Of a DNA stretch of 64,000 bases, positions 23,123 through 34,264 are shown in pieces (the stretch's first letter is position 1; every line of letters starts with the position of its first letter). The notes beneath the pieces were generated by a model. The model was not told the DNA's origin, ran no database searches, and saw nothing but the letters and a program-made list of their open reading frames with translations. Where the stretch lies: assembly GCA_032622095.1 (NCBI GenBank), contig CP136066.1, positions 130,109,917 to 130,173,916 on the forward strand, written 5' to 3'. The position numbers were made by a program, and so were the translations under genes. The DNA comes from Siphonodentalium dalli. Lineage: Eukaryota; Mollusca; Scaphopoda; Gadilida; Siphonodentaliidae.

Positions 23123-23204
23123 CACTATCAGCCTTGATACTTACCTTTATATATTTTTATTATTTTTGTTTGTTTTGTGCCTAATACCTGTGGTCCCGGT
23201 TGGC

Positions 23205-23290
23205 GAGTTGTCTCGAGTTGTCATGTACCAGCGCGACCGAGTTGTCCTGGCAGACCGAGTTGACTCGGCTAGCCGAGTTGTCCCGGCTCA
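23205..23290. repeat. Short array of CGAGTTG motifs
   Basis: GGCGAGTTGTC, TCGAGTTGTC, CCGAGTTGTCC, CCGAGTTGACTC and CCGAGTTGTCCCGG occur within about 85 bp at irregular spacing. It recalls the other CpG-motif arrays but is shorter. Confidence 0.5.
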
Positions 23291-24189
23291 TGTAACAAGC
23301 CCCTTAGGTTCATAAAATGTTCGCGGGCGAAAAATACCTTACCACGCACAAACACTCTTTATTTATTTTTTAATGGGAAGAACATTCTGGCCGGCAGTAA
23401 ATTCCAAAAGGAGGCCCACATGGGCGGATGTAGTCAATGCAATTTCAAACCAAATAATAGTTTAAATTAGTGTAATTTTGTTTTTATTTAAACAAGAGAA
23501 AACAGAACATCACAATAACAAATGTTTAAACATGAACAAACAGTTTAAAGGAGGGCGGATGCAACAACAAGTCATAATCCTAGCTTATTTCATAATCAGT
23601 CTTAAACGACAGGCTCTTAAAAATTAATGGAAGACTGGTGAGTCAATTCTCAGATATGAAGCAATCATTTGTGCATAGGCATTCAAATGCTTACTTCTGA
23701 AATAGACACGTGCTACCAAATCTGTAGGGAGTGTGTTGTCGGCAACATCACATCTGTGTCACCTAATAATTAACAACGGGTACTTCTAATCAGGATGGAT
23801 TATGACACCTTGAGTTTATGACAGTATACTGGTAGGACGTTGACTATATACTTATAAGATTATCACACCTTGTCGCCCGACGTATCAGATCTCAAACATA
23901 CTGAATAGATCGTCTGGCTAAACAATGAGCTCAATCAAACCACATTTATAGTGCCCTCTTTGTGTTTTTCAACATCATTCTAAAAACGGCAAATACACCG
24001 CGGCCGTAAGGCAAGTATACCGCGGCCGTCTAAGGCCAGTTTGTTGTCTACACACTGGCATGTCAAATAGACAATACAGCTGTAGTCAAAAGAAGGCTTT
24101 TAATTAGATGAACTATGCAGGGATCTGGTACGATACAGTGTGGTGTGACAGGGACAGGGGGTTTATTTTAATTGAGCAAGGATTTAAAA
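23291..24189. other. Unassigned stretch
   Basis: No gene seen. A doubled ACCGCGGCCGT word around 23997-24031 is the only conspicuous feature. Confidence 0.35.
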
Positions 24190-26480
24190 AAAATCTGCCC
24201 CTATTTGACCAAGTGACCCTATTTAAACAAATCTGAACTCAAGTCACCCAAGGACCCTCCATAGCAAATATAAGCTAAATCGGCACAATGGTTCTTGAGA
24301 AGTCGTTCTAAGAATAATAAAAGGCCGCTCGGCCACAGTGTCCCCCGAACCGGTGGCTTCATTTGGAGCGGAGGCTTTGTAGAAGTATACTATATGGATA
24401 AGACACTTGTGCATTGTCTCATTACTGTCATGCATACAAATAACCAAATCTTAAAAAAACTCTTAAAGTCAAAATATAACCTCAAATTGGCACAAAATGA
24501 AGAAAATTACAAGAAAAATTGAATTTTCTAAGTCGAAAAGCCCATAACTCTGAGCAAATCATCGGTTCAAACTCAAATTCGTCGAACTTGATCTGTCTTT
24601 TGTGCTAGTAAACCTACATATACCAAATTTAATTTCATTCAGTACACATTTACTAAAGTTTTCATCCGGAAACGTCAAATTGGCAAAAATTCTAAGTCAA
24701 AAAAGGACATAACTCTGGTGAAAATTGGCGGGCGGAACCCGAATTCGAACTTGACCTGTGTTTTGCTGGGAGAAAGAGACATACCATATTTGATTTAAAT
24801 CTGATTAACTCTACTAAAGTTATCATCCGGACACCAACTTTTGGGGTTTTATATGTCAGGTCGGCGGACAAAAAAGGGCCATAACTCTCGCAAAAATTAT
24901 CGGATTAAACCGAAATTCGAACTTGAGCAGTATTTTGATATAAGTAATCCACAAAAAAACGGGTTTTGCATATAAACAATCCAAAATCAAGTTATCATCC
25001 GGAAACCCCAAAAAAGAAGAAATTGAATTTTCTATGTCGAAAAAGGGGCATAACTCTGCCAAAAATGGTCGGGCAGAACCCAAGTTCGAACTTGACCTGT
25101 GTTTTGCTGGGAGAAAGTAATATACCAAATTTGGTTTGAATCCGATTAACTCTACTAAAGTTATCATCCGGAAACCAACTTTTAGGGGTTTTCCAAGTCA
25201 AACAAGAGCTACGCTGGGCGTGCAATATACGCCCTCTCTTGGGTCGGCGGAAACTGGTAAAAAAGGGACATAACTCTGGTAAAAATTGGCGGACGGAACT
25301 CAAATTTGAACTTGACCTGTGTTTTGGTGGGAGAAAGTAATATACCAAATTATCATTGAATCCGATAAGCTCTAGTAAAGTTATCATGCGGACAACAAAT
25401 TTCAGGGATTTTCCAAGTCAAATTACGTCAAATAAGGGGCATAACTCCGGTGAAAATTGGCGGACGGAACCCAAATTCGAACTTGAGCTGTCTTAGTTTT
25501 CTCCTAATAAACCCACATACCAAATTTGATTGAAATCGGTTCACTCTAACTAAAGTTATCATCCGGACAACAAATTTCATGGATTTTCTAAGTCAAATAA
25601 CGTCAAAAAAGGGGCCATAACTCTCGCAAAAATTATCGGATTAAAACGAAATTCGGACTTGAGCTCCACAAAAATACGGGTTTTGCGTATAAACATTCCA
25701 AAATCGAGTTATCATCCGGAAACCAAAAAACATAAGAAAAACTGAATTTTCTGAGTCGAAAAAGGGGCATAACTCTGCCAAAAATGGTCGGACAGAACCC
25801 AAGTTCGAACTTGACCTGTGTTTTGGTGGGAGAAAGTAATATACCAAATTTGGATTCATTCCGATAAACTATACTAAAGTTATCATCCGGACAACAAATT
25901 TCAAGGATTTTCTAAGTCAAAAAACGTTAAATAAGGGGCATAACTCCGGTGAAAATTGGCGGGCGGAACCCAAATTCGAACTTGAACTTACTTTTCGGCT
26001 AATAAACCCACATACCAAATTTTATTAATTTTGGTTCACTCTAACTAAAGTTATCATCCGGACAACAGGTTAACGGACGGACGCCCGCCCGGACGCCCGG
26101 ACGCCCGGACGCCCGCCCGGACGGACAGACCAATACTATAATACGGCCTTTTTTTCAAAAGGGCGTATAAAAAGGGCCATAACTCTCGCAAAAATGGGCG
26201 GAGCAAACCCATATTCGAACTTGACCTTTATTTTGGTCTGATAAACTCACCTATGAAATTTGCACGCACGCACGGACGGACGGACGGACACCGGCTATTT
26301 TAATATTCCCCCTTAGAAAAAAAATTTCGGGGGACAATTATGGAGGAATAGAGTTATTGCCCTGGTGACCTCATTTGATCAAATCTGAATGTAAGTCACC
26401 TTGGGAACATCCACATCAAATATGAACCCATTCGATCTTATAGTTCTGGAGAAATTACAGAAAGGATGTTTGGATCTCGT
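24190..26480 (+). repeat. Family P repeat split by a 2-kb insertion
   Basis: 24190-24316 and 26336-26480 together read like the family P units at 37.0-38.1 kb (ACAAATCTGAA, CAAGGACCCTCCATA, AGTCGTTCTAAGAAT | ATGGAGGAATAGAGTT, TGACCTCATTTGA, CACCTTGGGAACATCCACA). The interruption is the GTCCCCC-family element 24317-26335. Confidence 0.75.
24317..26335 (+). mobile_element. GTCCCCC-family tandem-unit element, copy 3 (about 2 kb)
   Basis: Begins AATAAAAGGCCGCTCGGCC, then ACAGTGTCCCCCGAACC, and ends TTCCCCCTTAG..TTTCGGGGGACAAT. Inside are eight or more units of roughly 160-190 bp with GGG(G/C)CATAACTC, AAAATTGGCGG(A/G)CGGAACC, TTCGAACTTGACCTGTGTTT, ATACCAAATTTG and AAAGTTATCATCCGGA. Toward the end are GACGCCCGGACGCCCG tracts and an inner hairpin TACGGCC..TTTTCAAAAGGGCGTA (26143-26166), suggesting that one element nests in or fused with another. 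Several 100-codon frames on the minus strand are repeat by-products. Confidence 0.8.
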
Positions 26481-26666
26481 AAGTTTGAGATCACACCAGT
26501 TCTCAAAATTATACGAGGATGAATACACAATTGCAAATAAAATGGTGTTTTTTTGTGTGTGTCAAATATGACGTGCAATAAATTAGGCCAACGTTGTGTT
26601 GGCTGGGTGCATGACATGGTGCATGGTAAGGGTTATTAAAGTAGCACAGAATATACTTCTACTCAC

Positions 26667-26910
26667 ATCATCCGTGGCTTTGTTTTGTTGCATCTGTATC
26701 TCTTGTAGCTCTGTCCTCATGTTATTATCGGTACCCGCCTGCTCCACCTGCTCCACCTGCTCCACCTGCTCCACCAGCTCCTCCCGCTCCACCCATTTCT
26801 TCCTCAGGGATCCCCGGCATTGTAGCGGTGTTGTTTATTTATTCTTATATAGGAGCAGTGGATCTTGATGCAGATTGAGAGATTTATACCTCTGTTGATC
26901 TGTGTAGACT
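26667..26910 (-). CDS. SNAP25: Exon with N-terminus of a SNAP-25-like t-SNARE
   Basis: On the minus strand a T-rich tract and ACTTACAG (to 26911) make a strong acceptor, and GAT GAT|GTGAGT (26667/26666) a strong donor. The 244-nt exon ends with MRTELQEIQMQQNKATDD. This parallels SNAP-25 N-termini, where a Met-Arg-x-Glu-Leu helix start and a TDD or ADE end precede the conserved SLESTRRM segment. The next exon would therefore be expected to start with SLES; I could not find it. SNAP-25 is a Qb/Qc SNARE of synaptic-vesicle fusion at the plasma membrane. Upstream in the exon an ATG at 26820-26818 opens MPGIPEEEMGGAGG.., running into a GGTGGAGCA minisatellite. This frame is off by one base and stops before MRTELQ. 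Either translation starts at 26720, or a base is wrong in the repeat or the GGG after it, or the allele is broken. About 90 nt of 5'UTR would precede the upstream ATG. Confidence 0.68.
26732..26792. repeat. CTCCACCTG minisatellite in the SNAP-25-like exon
   Basis: Nine-base units (GCTCCACCT on the plus strand) repeat about four times, then become CTCCACCAG, CTCCTCCCG and CTCCACCC. On the minus strand it codes VEQ repeats in one frame and Gly-Gly-Ala repeats in the other. Confidence 0.8.
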
Positions 26911-27051
26911 CTGTAAGTAAAAAAAAAATCAAATATTTCAAAGTGCCTGACTACAATTATGGTGGACAGATGAACTGATGCAGTGATGGACGGCAGAAGT
27001 GTGATAACTAAAAGTGACATTTGTAATCAAGCAAAGTTAACAACAATGAAA

Positions 27052-28185
27052 TTGGCAATGACACTGTAGCTCAACTTAGAGAGGGGATAATTTCATGTGT
27101 CACAGTCAATGGAGCGATTAGGAATGCGGAAAGTTGAAATGTATAAATATTACTAGATATCAACTTGAAGAGATATATATAAAGATAAATCCAAGATGGC
27201 CACAGGCGGCAATGTTTTTCAATGAAATTCAAAAACAATTGATAGCTTTCATCTAGTAGATCAATATCAAGATCAATGAAGTTTGGTGATGATCAGATGA
27301 GGGAAATGGACTGTAGATTGTGCTAAATGATTCCAAAGAGTATGCTGGCGGCCATGTTTTATGGCCGAATGATCCCAAAATGACTCATTCCCATCTAGAT
27401 GTCAATATCAACATCCACAACAAATTTCATGATGATCAGACGAACACAACAGCCTGTAATCTGTACTAAGGGATTGAATTTTGAAATCAAAGATGGCCGC
27501 TCGAGGCCATGATTTTTTACCAAATTGACTTGTTCCAATCTACATGTCAATGTCAACAACCATGAGAAATTTCATAATGATCCAACCAAAGGTACGACTT
27601 GTAGCCCGTGCCAAAGGATTTAGTCATGCAGAGTAAAATCCAAGATAGCTGCCAGCGCCCATGTTTTATGGCCGAATGATCCCAAAATGACTCGTTTCCC
27701 ATCTATATGTCAAACTTAACATCCATGACAAATTTACTGTTGATCAGACCAAAGGTACGACCTGTAGCCCGTGTCAAAGGAATTAGTCATGCAAAGAGCA
27801 AAATGCAAGATGGCTGCCAGCGCCCATGTTTTATGGCCAAATGACCCCAAAATGACTCGTTCCAAGCTACATGTCAAATGTAACATCCATGGCATATTTA
27901 CTGTTGATCAGACGAAAGGTATGACCTGTAGCCCATGCCAAAGGAATAAATCATGAAAAAAATAAAATCAAAGATGGCTGCCGCAGGCCATGTTTTATGA
28001 CCGAATTACCCCAAAATGACTCGTTCCCATCTACATATCAATATTAACATCCATGACAACTTTCATGAAGATGAGACGAAGAGTACGGCCTGTAGCCTGT
28101 GCTAATGGATTGAATTTAAGAAATTTGTTCCCATCCACATGTCAATGTCAACTTTCATAACGATCCGACCAAAGGTACGACCTGT
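27052..28185 (+). mobile_element. Family M element 1 (3' end missing)
   Basis: Starts with GACACTGTAGCTCAACTT, as in the other M elements, then GGGATAATTTCATGTG and AATGGAGCGATTAGGAATG. It continues with about six units of roughly 160 bp containing CCAAGATGGC, CCATGTTTTATGGCCGAATG, CCCCAAAATGACTCG, TTCCCATCTA, ACATCCATGACAAATTT and ACGACCTGTAGCCCGTG. The terminal hairpin is absent; the array breaks off just before the element at 28220. Noncoding. Confidence 0.85.
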
Positions 28186-28219
28186 CTGCTTTGATATGCA
28201 TATATATTTCAAATATCAA

Positions 28220-30658
28220 TATAGGTCAATTCCATTCGTGACTGACGGGACAAAAGATAAAATTCCCTGTCCTTTGAGGCACCCTAGTTGAGCAATGACA
28301 GCCAATTGGCTTTGTTTAATCATTGTATTTTGTAGGTTTAAACTATCAGAATTGAATAGAAATGAAACATTTAAATATGCATCCATGATATTGTTTTTCT
28401 CTCCTTCAAAGTGTATCGTGACTGACGGGACATTTGAGTCTCACATACTTCACGGTTACTTATTTGAGAATGTTGAAACTATCTCAAATCTTATCTTGAT
28501 TCTAACATATTCTTGATAACTCATGACAAAGAGATCACACTCTGCATGTCACTCAATGTCATATGTTTAAATAAATTTATATAAATGTTATTCGAATTCC
28601 ATTAGCGTGACTGACGGGACATGTAATTGTGACTGACGGGACATTATCTCCAAAACCATACGGCTTGACTACCATAATATGTCTAAACGGTAACCTATTA
28701 TTTTATTGCACTGTCATTTCATATTCTTGTAGTTTTTACGGTATGTAACATGGATATTGATGTTATGAATATTGATGTTAAATGTGATCATGGATGATCA
28801 AGTCACAATTGGAACTCAATATGGACATGGGACTAAATAGGATTTACAAGTTTATTTCAATGATGCTTAATGTCACTTTCAACGTTACAAATATATTACA
28901 CATTTACCACCATGATTGATCCCTGGGAGCCCATGAGGTTAAGTGGGAAGATTATTCATGCTGAAATTATTTGATTCTCCTTTTAACAACACACTTAGCG
29001 AAAGCATGTATGTCATGCTTTATACAGTGATCTGCAAGTCTAGTATGGATTAAATATTTTAGTGCAACAAAGTGAAAATAAGGCGACACATGTGTGCAAA
29101 ATCACCTGCTCATCAAACACTGGACTTTGTGTGACACCCCATTAAACTTGTGATATGAAATTTGCTTACATGCTTAAATAATATAAATACATTTTTATGT
29201 GTATTCAAAAAACTTTTATACTACTGTCTGTCGACCTACAGTTTATACATCCCTCTTGCGTTAATCAAAGATGGTTGTTTCTCCATATGTGACATTATAC
29301 TGGACTTTTGGTACCAAACAGTATCACTATCATTTTCGAACATGAACGTATCCCACATTTATTCCTCTGCAGGCACTTTATCTGATATAAATCAGATTAG
29401 ATTTCATCTTTTCGCAACTGGCCTTCTGCCTCTCAGCAGCAGTCTTGGTCATATTTAGTGCAAGTCCAGTAGAGTCTTGCAAGAAAGTGCAGCATATAGT
29501 CTGGTACAACTGGACCCCCATTCATCCATGTATACATTGTAGCAGTGTCAACTTATGACACTTACAGTCAGACCAAAACATATACAGTTGTGATAAGAAA
29601 TTACACATGTATTTTAATTGCCTTAAAATGGCTAGAATATTTAAATTTGGGAACTTGTACTTTAGAAGTGGACACTACAGGCAATGTACTTGTATAATTG
29701 GCCAAATTTGAACCAATGAGTGAGTACAATATGTATGTACAGTTGTTAGCAAAATAAATGGTAAATGATGGTAGATCTAGGGCCCACTGAGTTGAGGCTG
29801 TATAATTATGTTGATGGTGTACTTTGATGTAGTACTTTGTGAGACAATATGTTGTCATTCGAATCCAATTTTGCACAAGCGTATTAATAATTCGTTCACT
29901 TTCTTTGTTCAGGGAATGTGTGATAAGGCCATACTTTAACAGAACCTTATGTCAAATGAATGTTGTGTTATAAAAAGAACAGCTAGAGTATACAACACAT
30001 CAATGTTGTGAAATGGTGTCAAAACATAAGTTTATACCATAGTGACAGGTTTCCACTAACATATTTCTGTGTGTAGACATATCCTCATTTTGTGACTGAC
30101 GGGACATAATTTTGTGACTGACGGGACATTGTTGGAGAGGCTGCATAGGAAATCAGTAACAACCAAATGATCAATCCTGTTGTCATTATCATTATACCAT
30201 CCAATGTAGAAGATAATAAAACAAAAGTCAGCAGGTTGTACATCAAATTTAACATGTGGCAGTATTTAGGTACTGCAAATCGTGACTGACGGGACATTTA
30301 CTCAAATGCTTGGCAAACATGTGTTTTTAAGTATGTATTCACGAGGATCACTCATAAGCTGCTTTTTATCTTTAGAACAGCTGATTTACTATCAGAATTG
30401 TCAATGTTCAACATGGGAAGCCCAAATTATAAATTGTTATTATTTTTAGGTATTATTATGTGTTTTTGGTATATAAAATTGCACAAAAAAAGGAAAAACT
30501 GGAATACTCATAACTATTTGATGGCTGCATTAATCTTTAAAAAATAAAAGGCGCATGAAAATTTGCGATTTACTTTTTTAAACAACATGTCCCATCTATT
30601 GCATTCTTGCTTTTAAATTTTTGTCAAAAATGGAACCTTTCTGTGGAATTGACCTATA
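28220..30658. mobile_element. Novel TIR element with seven exact GTGACTGACGGGACA repeats
   Basis: TATAGGTCAATTCCA (28220-28234) is the exact reverse complement of TGGAATTGACCTATA (30644-30658). Ends can be read as TAGGTCAATTCCA flanked by a TA duplication. Seven exact 15-mers GTGACTGACGGGACA, all in one orientation, lie at 28238, 28418, 28607, 28629, 30092, 30114 and 30282. Four are within about 420 bp of the left end, three within about 570 bp of the right end, and none in the middle 1.4 kb. Two are close pairs (22-bp spacing start to start). The pattern suggests subterminal transposase-binding sites. The interior has no recognised transposase; a 98-codon frame at 29162 is unassigned. A TA duplication would suit Tc1/mariner-like or related superfamilies, but that is inference. 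Confidence 0.8.
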
Positions 30659-31560
30659 TACATCTATATTTATATAGACACATTGTCAAGAAATAACCGA
30701 TGTTGATCGAATAATGCCTACACATAGTCCCATCACCATATCTTCGCTTGATTGTACACTACAAACTGTACGCCCATTTTAGTTCTGAATTGGGGATAGT
30801 TTGCCATGGTTCTTTTGGGCAACTGAAATATGGTCGCTCAGTCAGGAAAACAGACTTTAATGTTCACTTAATTTGTTTCACCCAGTCATAAACATAATTA
30901 TATCAGTACTGGTTATTAAGTTTCACCATGCCTTATATAACTGGTACTGATTATATTAAATGTAACCCAATTCATATAATCGAATCACTGCAATGCGACA
31001 GCACGAACAAACTATCCCCTATAAGTAGGAACCCAATGGTCATAATGTTGTAAATTGTACATGTATATTCCTGTCGTAAAGTAAATATTGTTTGTTTTAT
31101 ATAGTTTCATAGATCATGCCATGAATCTCTACTCTGTCTAATGCCCATAGAGATCATATTCCACCAGTAAAAACCCTGGGAAGGTTTGACAGGGCACCTT
31201 TAGAGCAGCGGTCAAATGCCAAAAGTGGTCGGGTACCTCTACCCACGTAGAACAAGTTGAAACCCAATTTTGTTTAAGGAGAAATATATACTGCTCATGA
31301 AAATGATAGTGAAAAGTAACGGAATTGGTGGTGGCTATTGTCAAATCGACGATGAACAATACCCACCAGTGACTTTTTCCAGAAATTAACGATTTTGGTA
31401 AGGGAGCCCTGCAGCTATGTCGTAACTTATTTGCCAAGATTTATATTGGTGTTAAATTTACTACATTATATCATATATCTACTTGATATGCAAAATGTAT
31501 TGGTAAATTTGGATTTTCCTGCCATTTGGAGCCAAAACATTTATTTTTTGCTGAAAAATT
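30659..31560. other. Unassigned stretch
   Basis: No supported gene. A 99-codon minus frame (31138-31437) lacks recognisable motifs. ATATTCCACCAGTA..AAACC(T/C)TGG.. also occurs near 7398, hinting at an old dispersed repeat. Confidence 0.35.
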
Positions 31561-31599
31561 GCTCTTTTTCATAATTTTTTTTTTCTTCAAACATTATCA

Positions 31600-32130
31600 T
31601 TCACGCAGATATTGCAATAATGCCAAAATATTTAATCCATATGGTGTAGCAGTTATCTGGCAGGCATGTGTAGAAAGAAGTTAACAGAAATTTTGAACGG
31701 TTTACGAGATACTGGATTTTGGATACCCCTTTTGTCGAATTTTTTCTGATAACGACTTTACATTTTCTAATTGATCTTTAAAAATGTGACGCAATATGAA
31801 TCTTGTACTGAAAGGTTTGTCCATATATACCGTTTAATTGATTTAAATACAGATGTGTTCAGGCTTCCATACCCCCAATCATAACAACAACATATGTTAT
31901 TGAGAGCAGGTAAGTCTACATGCATTAACATCGATTTCATAGTACTAAAATATGTGTTTATAAACAACATGTGACCAACTTTTGTATTCATATGGCTCAG
32001 TAGTTATCCGACATCATATGAAGAAAGAATTTGACAGAAATTGTGAACGGTTTTGTCATATATTTGATTTTGGCTACCGCTCCCCCGAACATGTTTTGGT
32101 CGAAAAAAATACATATTTATGATAACGACA
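31600..32130 (+). repeat. Degenerate two-copy tandem repeat, about 360 bp
   Basis: TCATATGG.GTAGCAGTTATC-like, GAAAGAA(G/T)TT, ACAGAAATT(T/G)TGAACGGTTT and GATTTTGG(A/C)TACC occur in order twice (about 31640 and 31990). Confidence 0.5.
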
Positions 32131-32219
32131 ACACACACTTTTTTATCAATGATTCTAATGGGACCAAATCATGATTCATGTGATGAAAACCAGATCCATA
32201 GACAACGGGAGCATGGTTA

Positions 32220-33110
32220 TTGATATCAACTGAGAGTGTGAACGGAACTTGAAGGTAGTGCTATCAGGGAATGTTTTGTTTTGTTGATCTCATTATAAAC
32301 CCATTTAAACTCTTGAACACACCATGCACTGAAGATGTATGCTCTTAATATTAACTGACAGTGTGAACGAAAGGTAGTGCTATCTGGGAATATACAATTT
32401 ATATGGGTGGTTTGGTTCCCGAAATCCTATGGTACTTTACAAAGGTGGCTGGCAAATACGAAAGTTGAATTTTCTTTGATTGAGCCCCCCCCTACCCCAT
32501 TTAAAGTCTTAAACACACCATGAACTGAACGAAATGCTCTCAATAGTAACTGAGGGCATGGACAATTGGTAGTTTTATCAGGAAATACACATCTTTAATG
32601 TATGGGTTGGTTCCCGAAATTCTGGGACACTTTACAGAAAGTGGCTATCAAACGAGAAAGGCGAATTCTCACTCTTTTGGGTGCCCTTAACCCATTTGAA
32701 CTCTTGAACACATCATGAACTGAAGCTACATGCTCTCAATATTAACTGAGTGTGTGAACGAAATGTAGTGCTATCAGGGAATATATAATATATATATGGG
32801 TAGTTTGGTTCCCGAAATCCTAGAGAATTTACAAAAGGCGGCTTGAAAATACGAAAGGTTATTTTTCTTTGTTTTGAGGCTACCCTATCCCATTTGAAGT
32901 CTTGAACACACTGTGAACAGAAAGGATATGCTTCCAATATTAACTAAGGTTGTAGAGAAATTAATGATATATCAATAAATACACACATATTATGGATGGG
33001 TTAGTTCTTGAATGTGTGGGTCACTTTACAAAAAGTGGCCGGCAAATGAGAAAAGTGAATTATCAGTTTTGGGGCACCCCTAATCCATTTGATATCTTGA
33101 ACCACAGGGG
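32220..33110 (+). repeat. Tandem array, about 196-bp unit, at least four copies
   Basis: CCCATTTRAA(C/G)TCTT(G/A)AACACACCAT recurs near 32300, 32498, 32690, 32889 and 33082. It is followed each time by GAACTGAA, ATGCTCTCAATATTAACTGA, GTGTGAACGAAA, GTAGTGCTATC(A/T)GGGAATA, GGTTCCCGAAATCCT and TTTACA..GTGGC. Units are 80-90 percent alike by eye. Noncoding. Confidence 0.75.
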
Positions 33111-33143
33111 CCTGTAACGCGCTCCGCTACCCGCCCCCCCCTT

Positions 33144-33536
33144 TTGCGCTGCCCATATACGCCACTTCTCTATATGCGCCTGCTTCACGTTAATCTTAGT
33201 TACTATAATAAGGACAAGGGAAACTGTAGATATTTCCTGTTTTACCATCGCTCGGGATTCGGACAAATTTTGCCCATTTATACGAATAATGCTATCGATA
33301 TAGCCACAGGTGTGTCGGAGATGGATTCCTCTTTCAATCAATACCACAAGCTCCCCTCGTTACCATTTATATCCATAGCATTTGATAATTTTTTTACCAC
33401 CGAATATTGTCTCCGGAGAGCGTATATTTTTGGATTGATCGTACTCAGAGAGCAATGGCCGATATGTTCCTCTAAATTCACCCCCATACAGCTTACTATA
33501 ATTAAAAATCGGTCAAACGATCAACTAAACATCTAG
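33144..33536 (+). pseudogene. piggyBac-like transposase fragment
   Basis: The 130-codon frame has an upstream YTNN.. segment and then ISIAFDNFFTTEYCLRRAYIFGLIVLREQ. In piggyBac-family transposases a catalytic aspartate lies in a DNFFTS/DNFYTS motif. It is followed by a short helix and a glycine-threonine-arginine segment (here GLIVLRE, so this part is altered). Only this block of the catalytic core is seen; other acidic residues, the C-terminal cysteine-rich domain and TTAA-flanked ends are absent. It is probably an old relic, and chance similarity is possible. Confidence 0.45.
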
Positions 33537-34264
33537 CGCTCAGTGATTTCTTGCCGGCTAATAATTTATTTACTCATACAAATCGACACATCATCAGTAA
33601 AAATTTTGTATAAAGGCGAAATCTGTCGATAATTCTTATTTTTATTTAATTTTTACGCATTCACACAGCTCATTTTAATATTCATTACGACCTGACCTTG
33701 ATTATAATACTGAGCGCTGATTGGCTTATGTATAGCTCGCGCTCATTTGTCAACAAAATAACATGCCGTTGCCAGACTTGGAGATGGGGTTGTTATCTGG
33801 GTCAACAAGTTAGTCAAACCAGTGGAGAAATGCATGCATATCACCTACTGCAGTCTTGCGCACATTACTTCTTTTATTATCTCAACATTTATTTCTCAAG
33901 TGACACAAGGTCATTCTAGTTCGCAAGGCGACTACTAGTACATCTGTCACCCAGAATATACACCAGCATGGTGGGACAAAATTTGTATGGTTGTGTCATC
34001 TGGCTATACCGTACAACTCTAGGATCTGAACTTGAATCACAACTGTCTTTTAAAAACAGCTCATGTAGCAGGGAACGAATTCACTGCCAGGTAGCAGATT
34101 ACTTCAGTCATCATCATTATCGGCCCACATATGGGCATTTGATAAGGTAGTCTAGGCGATCTTTCAAATTTGGAAGAATCCCGAAATCGATCTGCGTACA
34201 TCATTGATGAACAGGAAATGAGCTCATAATTGTTCATGGAAACCACAACCTCAAACTTGGGTGG
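33537..34264. other. Unassigned stretch
   Basis: Several short plus-strand frames without recognisable domains; possibly more transposon debris. Confidence 0.3.

Noticed and set aside
26844-26851. TATATAAG on the minus strand upstream of the SNAP-25-like ATG, as a TATA box
   Set aside because: It is only about 25 bases from the ATG, and a strong splice acceptor lies further upstream at 26911, so the exon is internal rather than promoter-proximal.
34036-34130. Retroelement RNase H tail suggested by a HVAGNEFTAR segment
   Set aside because: Very short, followed by a stop, with no reverse transcriptase motif (such as YxDD) anywhere nearby.
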